Part shown: positions 18,844-27,036 of the stretch, in pieces
How positions within the stretch are numbered: position 1 is the stretch's first letter
Layout: each line of letters begins with the position of its first letter
Assembly (NCBI RefSeq): GCF_000016905.1
Contig: NC_009616.1
Coordinates: forward strand, 310,001-374,000
Source of the DNA: Thermosipho melanesiensis BI429
GTDB lineage: Bacteria; Thermotogota; Thermotogae; Thermotogales; Fervidobacteriaceae
Length of the DNA stretch: 64,000 nt
Direction: 5' to 3'
Made by a program: the position numbers and the translations under genes
The notes under the pieces: model-generated
The model's database searches: none
Told to the model about the DNA's origin: nothing
What the model saw: only the letters and a program-made list of their open reading frames with translations

Positions 18844-18852
18844 TGGTAAAAT
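18844..18852 (+). promoter_or_regulatory. Extended -10 promoter of the first chemoreceptor gene
   Basis: TGGTAAAAT, an extended -10, 56 bases before the chemoreceptor ATG. No -35 consensus is evident. Confidence 0.45.
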
Positions 18853-18872
18853 TTATTATGTAAAATTCAATT

Positions 18873-18893
18873 AAGTTAAAAATAATTTAACTT
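18873..18893 (+). repeat. Inverted repeat in the chemoreceptor 5' leader
   Basis: AAGTTAAA and TTTAACTT, 8-base arms around AATAA, ending two bases before the AGGAGG ribosome-binding site. It could form a weak hairpin or be a protein site. Confidence 0.35.
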
Positions 18894-18908
18894 TAGGAGG
18901 TGTTATTT

Positions 18909-20897
18909 ATGTTTAGGAATATGTCCATTAAATCTAAACTGTGGTTACTTATTATTTTAGCATCAGTTGTTCCTCTTGTGATTATTTCAACAGTAGCTAT
19001 AGTAAATTCATTCCAAGTTGGGAAAGAACTTGGAATGGAATCATTAAAAGCCATTGCCAGGCAAGGTTCTTCAAACCTAGATAACTTTTTAAAAGGGTAT
19101 ATAAACCTTGTTGATTTTCTTTCAACTGATGCAAATGTAATGGGTGCTTATGAAAATAAATACGATGAAGTTACTTGGATGATGAAAACGTTTAAAAATA
19201 TAAAAGAAAAATATCCCGATGCTCTTTGGATATATATGGGACTTTCCGATAAAAAATTCTACATTTATCCTGAAAGTGATGACCTTCCACCAGATTATGA
19301 TCCAACAGTACGACCATGGTACAAAGATGCCGTTAAAAACAAGGGAAATGTGGTTATCACTGAACCATATGCAGATGCATCAACAGGTGATATAGTTATA
19401 ACAGTTGCAAAAGCTGTTGTAGTCAACGGTAAAATCAACGGAGTTGTGGCAATAGACTTTAAAGCATCAGATCTTGCAAAAAAACTTTTATCAGCTAAAT
19501 ATGGAAAAGACGGTTATTCATATCTTTTATCAAGCGATGGAAAAACATTACTCCATTCTGACAACTCCAAAATTGGAAAAAGTGTGGCAAATTTTGATTG
19601 GTTTAAAAAGATAAAAGACAAACAAGAAGGTGCAATTGAATATGAATATGAAGGCGTAAAGAAAGTAGTTGGATTTTCTAAAACGGAAAATGGATGGATA
19701 TTCGCATCTGTTGCACTTCAAAGTGAGGTTAACAAAAAAGCCATCGAGATTATGATAGTACTTATTATCATCTCATTAATTGCTATTACTATTGCATTTG
19801 TATTTGGTACAATCACTGGAAGTTCCATTGTAAAACCAATAAACAAACTCGTTGAAATAATTGAAAAAGTAGGACAAGGCGATCTCTCAAATAGAGCAGT
19901 TATAACCTCAAAAGACGAAGTTGGACATATGGCAAATGAGCTAAACAAAGCACTTGATAATCTTTCAAATTTAATATCAGAAGTTAACCAAAATTCCGTA
20001 AAACTAAACAAAAATGCAGAAAAACTTTCAGCACTTTCAGAAGCACAGGAAGAAGAAGTTACAACACTTACCCAAAACATCGAAGAAATAAATTACGAAA
20101 TTCAAAATGCTTCATCTGCAATTGAAGAAACAACAAGTGGTGTGGAAGAGGTTGCAGCAAGTGCACAAAATGTCTCTAAAACATCTCAAGATTTAACTGA
20201 AAAAGCAACAGAAGTATCACACGCAGCTAAAAATAGTGAAAAAGCAATAGATACAATTAATAAAATCATAAATAATATCATGGATAAATCCCTTTCTATG
20301 TCAGAAAAGGTTGATTTACTATCAGATAATGCAAAAAACATTGGAGAAATTGTTGAAACCATTTCCAGTATCGCAGAACAAACAAACTTACTTGCACTCA
20401 ATGCTGCAATAGAAGCAGCAAGAGCAGGTGAGGCAGGAAAAGGTTTTGCCGTTGTTGCAGACGAAATTAGAAAATTGGCAGAGGAAAGTAAGATTGCAAC
20501 GGATAAAATAACCTCAATCTTAAAAAACATACAAAATGGTTCTGAAGCTGTGAGAAAAGAAACAGACGACATGGTTGAAATTGTTACAAATGCAAGTAAA
20601 GAAAGTGAGAATGTAACAGTAAACCTCAGAGGTATACTAGCGCAAATTTCTGATATTTCAGGAATGATTGAAAATCTAGCCGCAATAGCCCAAGAACAAA
20701 GTGCTGCAGCAGAAGAAATGGCAAGTGCCATGGATGTTGCAAGTAGAAATATAACAAGTGTTGCAGAAAAAATGGAAACAGTTGTCGAAACAGCCAAAAT
20801 GCAACTTGAAAAAACTACCGAAGTTAAGAATGCAGGTGATGAACTATCTGAAATCTCTAAAAAGCTGTACGATGAAGTTCAAAAATTTAAATTCTAA
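18909..20897 (+). CDS. Methyl-accepting chemotaxis protein with Cache sensor
   Basis: Transmembrane chemoreceptor of 662 residues that relays ligand binding to CheA/CheW. An N-terminal membrane helix is followed by a periplasmic double-Cache domain (about 35-280, with the typical YDPTVRPWY and [12 protein letters not shown] motifs), a second membrane helix, a HAMP domain (about 310-365) and a long coiled-coil signalling domain. The conserved tip [20 protein letters not shown] is present. ATG at 18909 follows AGGAGG. It is monocistronic; its terminator was split by the IS just downstream. Confidence 0.95.
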   Translation: MFRNMSIKSKLWLLIILASVVPLVIISTVAIVNSFQVGKELGMESLKAIARQGSSNLDNFLKGYINLVDFLSTDANVMGAYENKYDEVTWMMKTFKNIKEKYPDALWIYMGLSDKKFYIYPESDDLPPDYDPTVRPWYKDAVKNKGNVVITEPYADASTGDIVITVAKAVVVNGKINGVVAIDFKASDLAKKLLSAKYGKDGYSYLLSSDGKTLLHSDNSKIGKSVANFDWFKKIKDKQEGAIEYEYEGVKKVVGFSKTENGWIFASVALQSEVNKKAIEIMIVLIIISLIAITIAFVFGTITGSSIVKPINKLVEIIEKVGQGDLSNRAVITSKDEVGHMANELNKALDNLSNLISEVNQNSVKLNKNAEKLSALSEAQEEEVTTLTQNIEEINYEIQNASSAIEETTSGVEEVAASAQNVSKTSQDLTEKATEVSHAAKNSEKAIDTINKIINNIMDKSLSMSEKVDLLSDNAKNIGEIVETISSIAEQTNLLALNAAIEAARAGEAGKGFAVVADEIRKLAEESKIATDKITSILKNIQNGSEAVRKETDDMVEIVTNASKESENVTVNLRGILAQISDISGMIENLAAIAQEQSAAAEEMASAMDVASRNITSVAEKMETVVETAKMQLEKTTEVKNAGDELSEISKKLYDEVQKFKF

Positions 20898-20969
20898 ATA
20901 TATTAATCCTCCGCAAATTGTGGACTTACCCCCGAAAGTAAAACAGATAAAAAAATAACTATACACATT

Positions 20970-21790
20970 TCAAACAGCATGGTTTCGGTATTCCACCGGA
21001 GCCATGTTTTTTAATCTTGCTTGGTATCTTTCTTCATTGTAGAATCGTATATATTCTTCTATTAGCTTTTTGTATTCTTCTTTTGTTTTTTCCCCATTTA
21101 TTCTTACTACTTCTTCTTTAAGATGACTGAAAAAACTTTCTGCTGGTCCATTGTCTTGTGGTACACCTTTTCTTGACATGCTTTGGATTATTCCTTTTTC
21201 TTTTAACATCTTTGCTGTCAACATATGTGTGTATTAAAATCCTCTATCTGTATGTAATATACCTCCTTTTCTATATTTCCCACTTTTTAACCATCTCTTT
21301 ATTGTATTATCTACTAGTTACAGATTATTATTTTCACCTATTGAATATTCTATTATTTCATTATTATACAAATCCTGAATTATTATCAAATACAATTTTC
21401 CATCAATTGTTTTTATTTGTGTTATATCACTTACAAACTTTTCAAACGGTCTTTTGCTTTTGAAGTTTCTTTTGAGTTTGTTATCTGCTATATATTGTGC
21501 TTGTTAATTTGCGTATGTGATTCTTTTTTCTTATTCTTGCATACAGCCCCATCTCGATATACTTTCTTGTGATTTATTTTCCTTCCTTTCCTATTTAATA
21601 CCATTGTTATTCTACTATATCCGTATATCCCTTTGCATTTGAAGTATATATCTTTGATTTCTTCTTTAAGTTATCTTTATCTTTTCGTTTCATTGCTCGG
21701 TAATACGTACTCTTTGAAATACCTGATATCTTACACAGTAATTCTAAACCAAATCTTTCTTTCAATTCATTCATTACTTCAATTTTTTTA
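20970..21790 (-). pseudogene. IS150-type transposase orfB, inactivated
   Basis: Remains of the DDE integrase-core transposase. Minus-strand fragments in order are ELLCKISGISKSTYYRAMKR, then CKGIYGYSRITMVLNRKGRK, SDITQIKTIDGKLYLIII (first catalytic Asp), LHTDRGF (second Asp) and GVPQDNGPAESFFSHLKEE (catalytic Glu). These pieces sit in different frames, so there are at least two frameshifts. In addition there are two in-frame TAA codons where homologues usually have Gln (after NNNL and after DRGF). The last 84 residues are open but have no start of their own. The element therefore cannot move by itself. Confidence 0.85.
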
Positions 21791-22076
21791 CTATTTCCTT
21801 CCTCAAGAATTTTTTCATCAAAAGCTTTAAATAAGCATTTTCAGCTCGTAATCTTTCCATCTCTTCTTCAAAAGATTCTTTCTTTGGTTTACCTCTTTTA
21901 CATTCTGCTTCACCATACAAAAGATAATTCTTAATCCAAAGACGAACTCTATCTGGCGAAATACCCAAAAGAGAAGCAATAGTCTTCTTAGGAAGATTTT
22001 CTTCAATGAAAAGTTTAACAACCTGATATTTTAGCTCAGAAGGATACTTTTTGAATTTTTGCCCTTTCTTCGTCAA
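21774..22076 (-). CDS. IS150-type transposase orfA (helix-turn-helix protein)
   Basis: DNA-binding first protein of an IS3-family element, 100 residues. A helix-turn-helix lies at about residues 20-60 (KKTIASLLGISPDRVRLWIK), then a KRGKPKKES linker and a leucine-zipper-like helix (EEMERLRAENAYLKLLMKK). The start is TTG at 22076 with GGGGGTG 7 bases before it; that site is one arm of a hairpin. It is intact, unlike orfB, and could still bind the element ends. Confidence 0.85.
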   Translation of the reverse strand: MTKKGQKFKKYPSELKYQVVKLFIEENLPKKTIASLLGISPDRVRLWIKNYLLYGEAECKRGKPKKESFEEEMERLRAENAYLKLLMKKFLRKEIVKKLK

Positions 22077-22080
22077 TGAA

Positions 22081-22119
22081 AAACACCCCCAAAAGATTTT
22101 ATCACTTCCGGGGGTGTTT
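22081..22119 (-). promoter_or_regulatory. IS hairpin controlling transposase translation, with internal promoter
   Basis: AAACACCCCC and GGGGGTGTTT form a perfect 10-bp stem around a 19-base loop. On the minus strand the second arm is the orfA ribosome-binding site. The loop holds TGATAAAAT (22104-22096), an extended -10, so transcripts from that promoter would begin after the first arm. Read-through transcripts would contain both arms and hide the site. Confidence 0.6.
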
Positions 22120-22170
22120 TTTATTTCGTCCCTTTCCTTGGGTTCAGTGCAATTGCGGAGGATCTTTTTT

Positions 22171-22197
22171 TTTAGTTTTTTCATATTTTTCCGATAA
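22171..22197 (+). promoter_or_regulatory. Sigma-28 (FliA) type promoter of flgMNKL
   Basis: TTTAGTTT, 11 bases, then TCCGATAA, against the known sigma-28 consensus TAAAGTTT-N11-GCCGATAA (13 of 16 positions match). It is 20 bases upstream of flgM, and the -35 lies in the T-tract of the old terminator. Confidence 0.7.
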
Positions 22198-22216
22198 ATA
22201 TTTGGGAGGTGTGATA

Positions 22217-22468
22217 ATGGATATAAAAAAAATAGGTGGATATGGATACATTCAAGGAATTAACAAGAAACATATAGAAAAAATAAATAGGAAGGATTTT
22301 AAAGCTTCTGACTTTTCCTCTTCTTTGGAAATAAAAAAGTTACTAAAAGATGCCAAGGAAATTCCCGAAGTAAGGCAAGAATTAGTTGATAAACTAAAAG
22401 ACGCTATTAAAAATGGCACATTTAAGGTTGACCCAGAAAAAATTGCAAAATCCATATTAGGAGGATAA
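22217..22468 (+). CDS. flgM: Anti-sigma-28 factor FlgM
   Basis: Negative regulator that holds sigma-28 until the flagellar hook is complete and FlgM is exported. The 83-residue protein has the FlgM C-terminal half: RQELVDKLKDAIKNGTFKVD followed by PEKIAKSIL. ATG at 22217 has GGGAGG upstream. It leads the flgM-flgN-flgK-flgL operon and lies behind a sigma-28-like promoter, the classical feedback layout. Confidence 0.88.
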   Translation: MDIKKIGGYGYIQGINKKHIEKINRKDFKASDFSSSLEIKKLLKDAKEIPEVRQELVDKLKDAIKNGTFKVDPEKIAKSILGG

Positions 22469-22471
22469 AAA

Positions 22472-22903
22472 ATGAAAGAAATACTAGAAAAACAAATTGA
22501 ATTATTGGATAAAATAATTTTATCTTTTAAAGATGCACAAACATCATTAATAAAAAAAGAAATACAAAAACTTTCAAAAAACATAGCATGTGTTGAGGAA
22601 TATTCGTTTGAATTTGAAAAACTAGAGGAGTTACTAACAGACAAAGTAAGAAAATCGGGATTCCCCTCCATTTATCAGTACGTTAATAGCCAAAACGATA
22701 AAAATTTATCGTTTTTATTGGCAAAACTTGTAGAAAAATTAAACGAACTTTCTCTAGTAATGACAAACTTTAAAGAGATGTTGGATTTTGAAAATAACTA
22801 CTTTGAATTTGTTAAATCTTTATTTTCAAATAATACTACATCTACCTATTCAAAAAACGGATACGATAAAGGTAATGCAAATCTATTTAACAAATCCTAC
22901 TAA
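22472..22903 (+). CDS. flgN: FlgN-like flagellar export chaperone
   Basis: A 143-residue, largely helical protein with long heptad-like stretches. FlgN is the chaperone for the hook-associated proteins FlgK and FlgL. Sequence similarity within this family is weak, so the call rests mainly on size, helical character and its place between flgM and flgK. It begins 3 bases after flgM with GGAGG before the ATG. Confidence 0.75.
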   Translation: MKEILEKQIELLDKIILSFKDAQTSLIKKEIQKLSKNIACVEEYSFEFEKLEELLTDKVRKSGFPSIYQYVNSQNDKNLSFLLAKLVEKLNELSLVMTNFKEMLDFENNYFEFVKSLFSNNTTSTYSKNGYDKGNANLFNKSY

Positions 22904-22914
22904 GGAGTGGTCAA

Positions 22915-25455
22915 ATGCCAGATATTAGTCTATTTGGTGCGTTAAACACCGGACTTTTGGGTATTTATACAAGTAAACTTGCAATGAACGTTGTATCTCA
23001 CAATATAGCAAATGCAAATACACCTGGTTTTTCAAGACAGGTGCCTATAATCCGTACAATGCCTCCTATACCAGCAACAACGCTGACACAACCTTCTGTT
23101 CCACTACAAATTGGAACTGGCTCAAAGGTAAAAGATATAAAAAGAATAAGAGATCAGTTTTTAGACATCCAATACAGGCAAGTTAACAATAAATACAACT
23201 ATTGGGATTCGATTACTTCAAATCTTCATTTTATAGAACAACTTTTGGCGGAACCTGGAGACTCAGGAATTAGATATTTATTTGATTCCATGTGGTCAGG
23301 TATGGAAGAAATTATTACAGATCCAACCAATAGTGCTGCAAAAAGGGAATTAGTAAGTAGAGCAGAAGAGTTTGTGAAAAATATAAAAGATTTGTATTTC
23401 AGACTTGAACAGCTTAGGGAAGACCTTGATTATGAAATATCGCAAAGGGTTGAACAGATAAATTCCATGGTGAAAAGACTTGCTGATATAAATGCAAAAG
23501 TAAGACTGTCGGTTGCGTTAAAATCTACACCTAACGACTTGCTAGATGAGAGAGATAGAATTTTAGATGAGTTATCCACACTTGCAGATATTTATTACAC
23601 AGAAGATGCATCAGGTCAAATTACGCTTAGAATAGGAGATCAAATTGTACTTACCGGTAGTGACATCAATAAACTTAGAGCACTAGAAAGACCTTATGGA
23701 AAAGGCTTTAAAGAAATTTTTGTAAGCAATTCAAAAGTTGACATACACGATGGTAGTATTAAAGCTGCATTGGATTTAAGAGACAAGATAATAGTAAAAT
23801 ACATGAATAGATTGGACGAGTTTGTTCTCTATCTAACCGATAAATTCAATTTAACACACAGAGATGGGTTCAACAAAGACGGTAGCGTAACAGGTTTGGA
23901 TTTTTTCTCACAAATTGAGGCGGATAATATTGAAAACTCTGTATTGTTTAGAATAGCGGGAAGTAAAAGAGTTGAAGGTGGGCCAATAAACTATATCTCC
24001 GGCATGTCAAATAGAAACAATGTTAACGATATAACCACTAAACAATTTATCGATCAAGGGTCTATAGTTTTCTTTGATGGCTCCTTAAACACAACCGCCA
24101 TTTCTGTTAATTCCGGTGATACCATACAAGATTTTATGAATTATGTTTCATCTGCAGGACTTTGGTTTAACTTCGAAACAGCTTTACATAATGGTTCAAC
24201 CTATTTACTTCGCATGACAAGCTCTTCAAATCTAAAGAACACATTAGCACTTGATTTTAATGGAAATATGTTTAATACAATGGGCTTTGATACTAAAGAT
24301 GTAAACATATTCGTAATAAACCAATCTGAATTTAATGTTCAAGATGGAACATACAAGATAAAAATAGACGGTGTTGAAGCAAACATAACAATAAATTCTG
24401 GATACACTTTAAACGACCTGGCAAATGACTTAAATGCAAATTTCTCCTCAAGTATTAGGGCTTTTATCCATAATAACAAATTGTTGATTTTACCTACAAA
24501 ATCAAAAGAATTTGACATAAACAGATTGGAAATTCAAGACACTGATGGTTTACTCACACAAGCAAATTTGCATATTGAAACATACAAGGCCTTGAATACG
24601 GAAAAAGAAACTTTGGATAACATACTTAACAGGACTGATCCATTTAAAATAACAATTGGTGCTACGGAAATTGAAATAGATCCCACACAACTTACTTTAA
24701 AAGATTTTGTAGCTAAACTAAACGAAGCTGGAACTGGAATTTTATTTGATATAACCCCACACAACAAAGTTGTAATTAGAGGTACAAGATCCATGAACTT
24801 TAAAATTGACAAAACTATAAAGGGACCTGAAGAATTATTTGTGAAGCTTGGATTTATCGATGCAGACAGTGATCCAACAAATGACTGGAATGAAAATTAC
24901 ATCTTCCTAAATCCATTTGACGAACCTAAAACATTAAGAGAAAGATTTTCAAAAGCAGATACACTTTTTGTGGATAAAATAATAACAAACGAACCCTTTA
25001 GATTTGTTGAAAAATTCAAAGTAAATTCCACAGTTTCTTCAAATCCGGAAACAATAGCAGTAGATTACGGAATTATAAGTGATAATACAAATTGGGATGC
25101 AAAGGTATTTAACCCAACAGGACAGGCAAATACAACAATCATGGAATATCTATCTTCAATGAGATTTGAAAAAATTTTAAATGACGGTAGAGAAAGTTTT
25201 GCAGAATACCTTGGTGGAATAGTTGCGGAAATGGGTGTTGAAGGAGAAACGGCAATGAAAATGAAAAATAATACAGATATAGTAATGAAGGATATAAGTA
25301 ATGAACGAGAAAGAGTTAAGGGTGTTTCTCTGGATGAAGAAATGGCTAATATGATTAAATTTCAACATGCTTTTAACGCATCAGCACGTGTAATGACAGC
25401 AGTAGATGAAATGATAGGAAGGGTAATAGACAAATTAGGTGTAGTTGGAAGATAG
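22915..25455 (+). CDS. flgK: Flagellar hook-associated protein 1
   Basis: First junction protein between hook and filament. The N-terminal rod/hook motif (SHNIANANTPGFSRQ, about residues 30-45) and the C-terminal helix (MANMIKFQHAFNASARVMTA) are both typical. At 846 residues it is about 300 longer than the E. coli protein; the extra length is in the central, surface-exposed part (about 330-720). It starts with ATG at 22915 after AAGGAG and is 11 bases upstream of flgL. Confidence 0.95.
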   Translation: MPDISLFGALNTGLLGIYTSKLAMNVVSHNIANANTPGFSRQVPIIRTMPPIPATTLTQPSVPLQIGTGSKVKDIKRIRDQFLDIQYRQVNNKYNYWDSITSNLHFIEQLLAEPGDSGIRYLFDSMWSGMEEIITDPTNSAAKRELVSRAEEFVKNIKDLYFRLEQLREDLDYEISQRVEQINSMVKRLADINAKVRLSVALKSTPNDLLDERDRILDELSTLADIYYTEDASGQITLRIGDQIVLTGSDINKLRALERPYGKGFKEIFVSNSKVDIHDGSIKAALDLRDKIIVKYMNRLDEFVLYLTDKFNLTHRDGFNKDGSVTGLDFFSQIEADNIENSVLFRIAGSKRVEGGPINYISGMSNRNNVNDITTKQFIDQGSIVFFDGSLNTTAISVNSGDTIQDFMNYVSSAGLWFNFETALHNGSTYLLRMTSSSNLKNTLALDFNGNMFNTMGFDTKDVNIFVINQSEFNVQDGTYKIKIDGVEANITINSGYTLNDLANDLNANFSSSIRAFIHNNKLLILPTKSKEFDINRLEIQDTDGLLTQANLHIETYKALNTEKETLDNILNRTDPFKITIGATEIEIDPTQLTLKDFVAKLNEAGTGILFDITPHNKVVIRGTRSMNFKIDKTIKGPEELFVKLGFIDADSDPTNDWNENYIFLNPFDEPKTLRERFSKADTLFVDKIITNEPFRFVEKFKVNSTVSSNPETIAVDYGIISDNTNWDAKVFNPTGQANTTIMEYLSSMRFEKILNDGRESFAEYLGGIVAEMGVEGETAMKMKNNTDIVMKDISNERERVKGVSLDEEMANMIKFQHAFNASARVMTAVDEMIGRVIDKLGVVGR

Positions 25456-25466
25456 GAGGTAATAAC

Positions 25467-26354
25467 ATGAGAATAACTAATGGAATGATAAATGAAAGAA
25501 CTCTATTTAACATACAACACAGTCTGTATAGGATAAGTAAATTACACGACAAACTTTCTTCAGGAAAAGAAATCTCATACCCAAGCGATGATGCAGTGAT
25601 TGCAACACGTGCATCTAACATCTCAAGTAGAATTAGAGAACTAAAACAATTCAAAAGAAATGTAGACCACACTCAAAATTTTGTAAATATATATGATTCA
25701 ACTATACAAGAACTAACGAATGTTTATCACAGAATAAAGGAATTAATCGTAAGAGGAGCAAATGGAGTAAATGACGTTGCAGAACGGGAATCTATTGCAC
25801 AAGAACTTGAAAAACTAAAAGAACACATGGAAGATATAGCAAATACACAATTAGGTGGAGAATATATTTTTGGAGGTGCAAGATCCGATTTAAAGCCCGT
25901 TGAAAACGGTAAAATTCAAACCCCACCTGAGGCTGATATAAAAAGAAAAATAAATGTACTAGGATTTAAAATAGAATATGGTGTTACAGTATACGATGTA
26001 TTTAAATTGGAAAATGGCAAAGATGCATTTACAGTTGTGGATGATGCAATTAAAGCATTAAGAGAAGGAAACTCTTTAAAACTTTCAAACATTACACTAA
26101 AAGAAGTAAATCAACTTGAAACATCAACAATGGAGGTTTTTGCACAAATTGGTGCTAATTCAAGAACTTTAGAACTTGTAAATTCTAGGATAACCGACAT
26201 AGATACATTTATGACAGAATATCTTTCAAAAGAACAAGATGCAGATTTAACAAAGGTATTAACTGATCTTTCCATGCAACAATCTGTCCTACAAGCTGCG
26301 TTAAAATCCGCAGCTCAAGTACTACAAAAAACGTTGGTTGATTTTGTACAATGA
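25467..26354 (+). CDS. flgL: Flagellar hook-associated protein 3
   Basis: Second hook-filament junction protein, 295 residues, related to flagellin. The N-terminus MRITNGMINERTLFNIQ and the SGKEISYPSDD motif (about 30-40) are family features, as is the helical C-terminus. Start ATG at 25467 follows TAGGAGG. Its stop overlaps the next start as ATGA, so the methyltransferase is translationally coupled. Confidence 0.95.
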   Translation: MRITNGMINERTLFNIQHSLYRISKLHDKLSSGKEISYPSDDAVIATRASNISSRIRELKQFKRNVDHTQNFVNIYDSTIQELTNVYHRIKELIVRGANGVNDVAERESIAQELEKLKEHMEDIANTQLGGEYIFGGARSDLKPVENGKIQTPPEADIKRKINVLGFKIEYGVTVYDVFKLENGKDAFTVVDDAIKALREGNSLKLSNITLKEVNQLETSTMEVFAQIGANSRTLELVNSRITDIDTFMTEYLSKEQDADLTKVLTDLSMQQSVLQAALKSAAQVLQKTLVDFVQ

Positions 26355-27004
26355 TAAAGTTACCACCATTTGATAAAAATCTTGGTAAAGATATTAAAAC
26401 TATTGACATAGATGGCCACAAACCGACACATGCATCGGTATTGCTTTTGTGGTATTCAAAACCAACAAAAGATATCAAAAAAGCTTGTGAGCTTGGGACT
26501 GGAACTGGTTTTGTATCTTTTGGACTTGAAAAATACTACTCCCTTGAAGTTGTCGGTGTAGAAGTCATAAAAGAATTGTACACAAACGCAAAAAAGGCTA
26601 TTGAGTTGAATAATTCCAAAAAAGTTAGTTTTTTTAACATAGATGTCAGAGAAATTAAAAAGCAATTTGTTGCAGAAAACTTTGATATGGTTGTGTTTAA
26701 CCCCCCATTTCACTTTTCTTCTTCCTCAAACAAAAAAATCAGAGAAATTTCTAGAAAGGCATCAAATGAGCTTCTTGAGTCATTTGTAAAAGCTGCTTCG
26801 TATCTTTTAAGAAACAAAGGTACTTTTGTAACTATTATTTCTCCATATATACTTTCCGTTTACTTTACCATTCTCTCAAAAAACAAATTAAATCCTCAAC
26901 AAATGTGCATTGCATACGGAAAAAAGGGTAAACTCGTTCTTTTAAGGGGTAAAAAAAATGGGGGGATACACCTTGAAATTGATCTCCCCGTATTTTTATA
27001 TTAA
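26351..27004 (+). CDS. SAM-dependent methyltransferase, TrmN6-like
   Basis: A class I methyltransferase of 217 residues. SAM-binding motif I is CELGTGTGFVSFGL near residue 48, and the catalytic motif NPPF (VVFNPPFHF) near residue 118 marks an N6-adenine-type active site. The arrangement matches the family that methylates A37 of tRNA-Val (TrmN6/YfiC), but the exact target is not certain. It overlaps flgL by 4 bases, an association by operon rather than obvious function. Confidence 0.8.
   Translation: MIKLPPFDKNLGKDIKTIDIDGHKPTHASVLLLWYSKPTKDIKKACELGTGTGFVSFGLEKYYSLEVVGVEVIKELYTNAKKAIELNNSKKVSFFNIDVREIKKQFVAENFDMVVFNPPFHFSSSSNKKIREISRKASNELLESFVKAASYLLRNKGTFVTIISPYILSVYFTILSKNKLNPQQMCIAYGKKGKLVLLRGKKNGGIHLEIDLPVFLY
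26961..26997 (+). terminator. Possible terminator at the end of the flagellar operon
   Basis: GGGGGGAT pairs with ATCTCCCC (one G-T pair) around a 14-base loop, followed by GTATTTTTAT. It lies inside the last codons of the methyltransferase gene. Confidence 0.5.
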
Positions 27005-27009
27005 TTTTA

Positions 27010-27018
27010 TGATAAAAT
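27010..27018 (+). promoter_or_regulatory. Extended -10 promoter of the CHASE2 cyclase operon
   Basis: TGATAAAAT, part of the recurrent ATGATAAAAT, 19 bases before the GTG start of the cyclase. A short leader is implied. Confidence 0.5.
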
Positions 27019-27036
27019 AACACTGAAGGTGAGAAT

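Larger units (their letters stand above)
20921..22151 (-). mobile_element. IS3-family (IS150-type) insertion sequence, 1231 bp
   Basis: The ends are imperfect inverted repeats starting TGGACTTACCCC (left, 20921) and, on the minus strand, TGCACTGAACCC (right, 22151), like IS150 termini. A 4-bp direct repeat ATTG flanks it (20917-20920 and 22152-22155). It contains an intact orfA and a broken orfB, both on the minus strand. The boundaries are supported by the terminator that is rebuilt when it is removed. Confidence 0.85.
20906..22174 (+). terminator. Chemoreceptor terminator, interrupted by the IS
   Basis: The left arm ATCCTCCGC (20906-20914) and right arm GCGGAGGAT (G of 22155 through 22163) are perfect complements; the right arm is followed by CTTTTTTTTTT. 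Removing the IS and one copy of the ATTG duplication restores a 9-bp stem with a 5-base loop. In its present state the two halves lie 1.24 kb apart and cannot act as a simple terminator. Confidence 0.8.
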
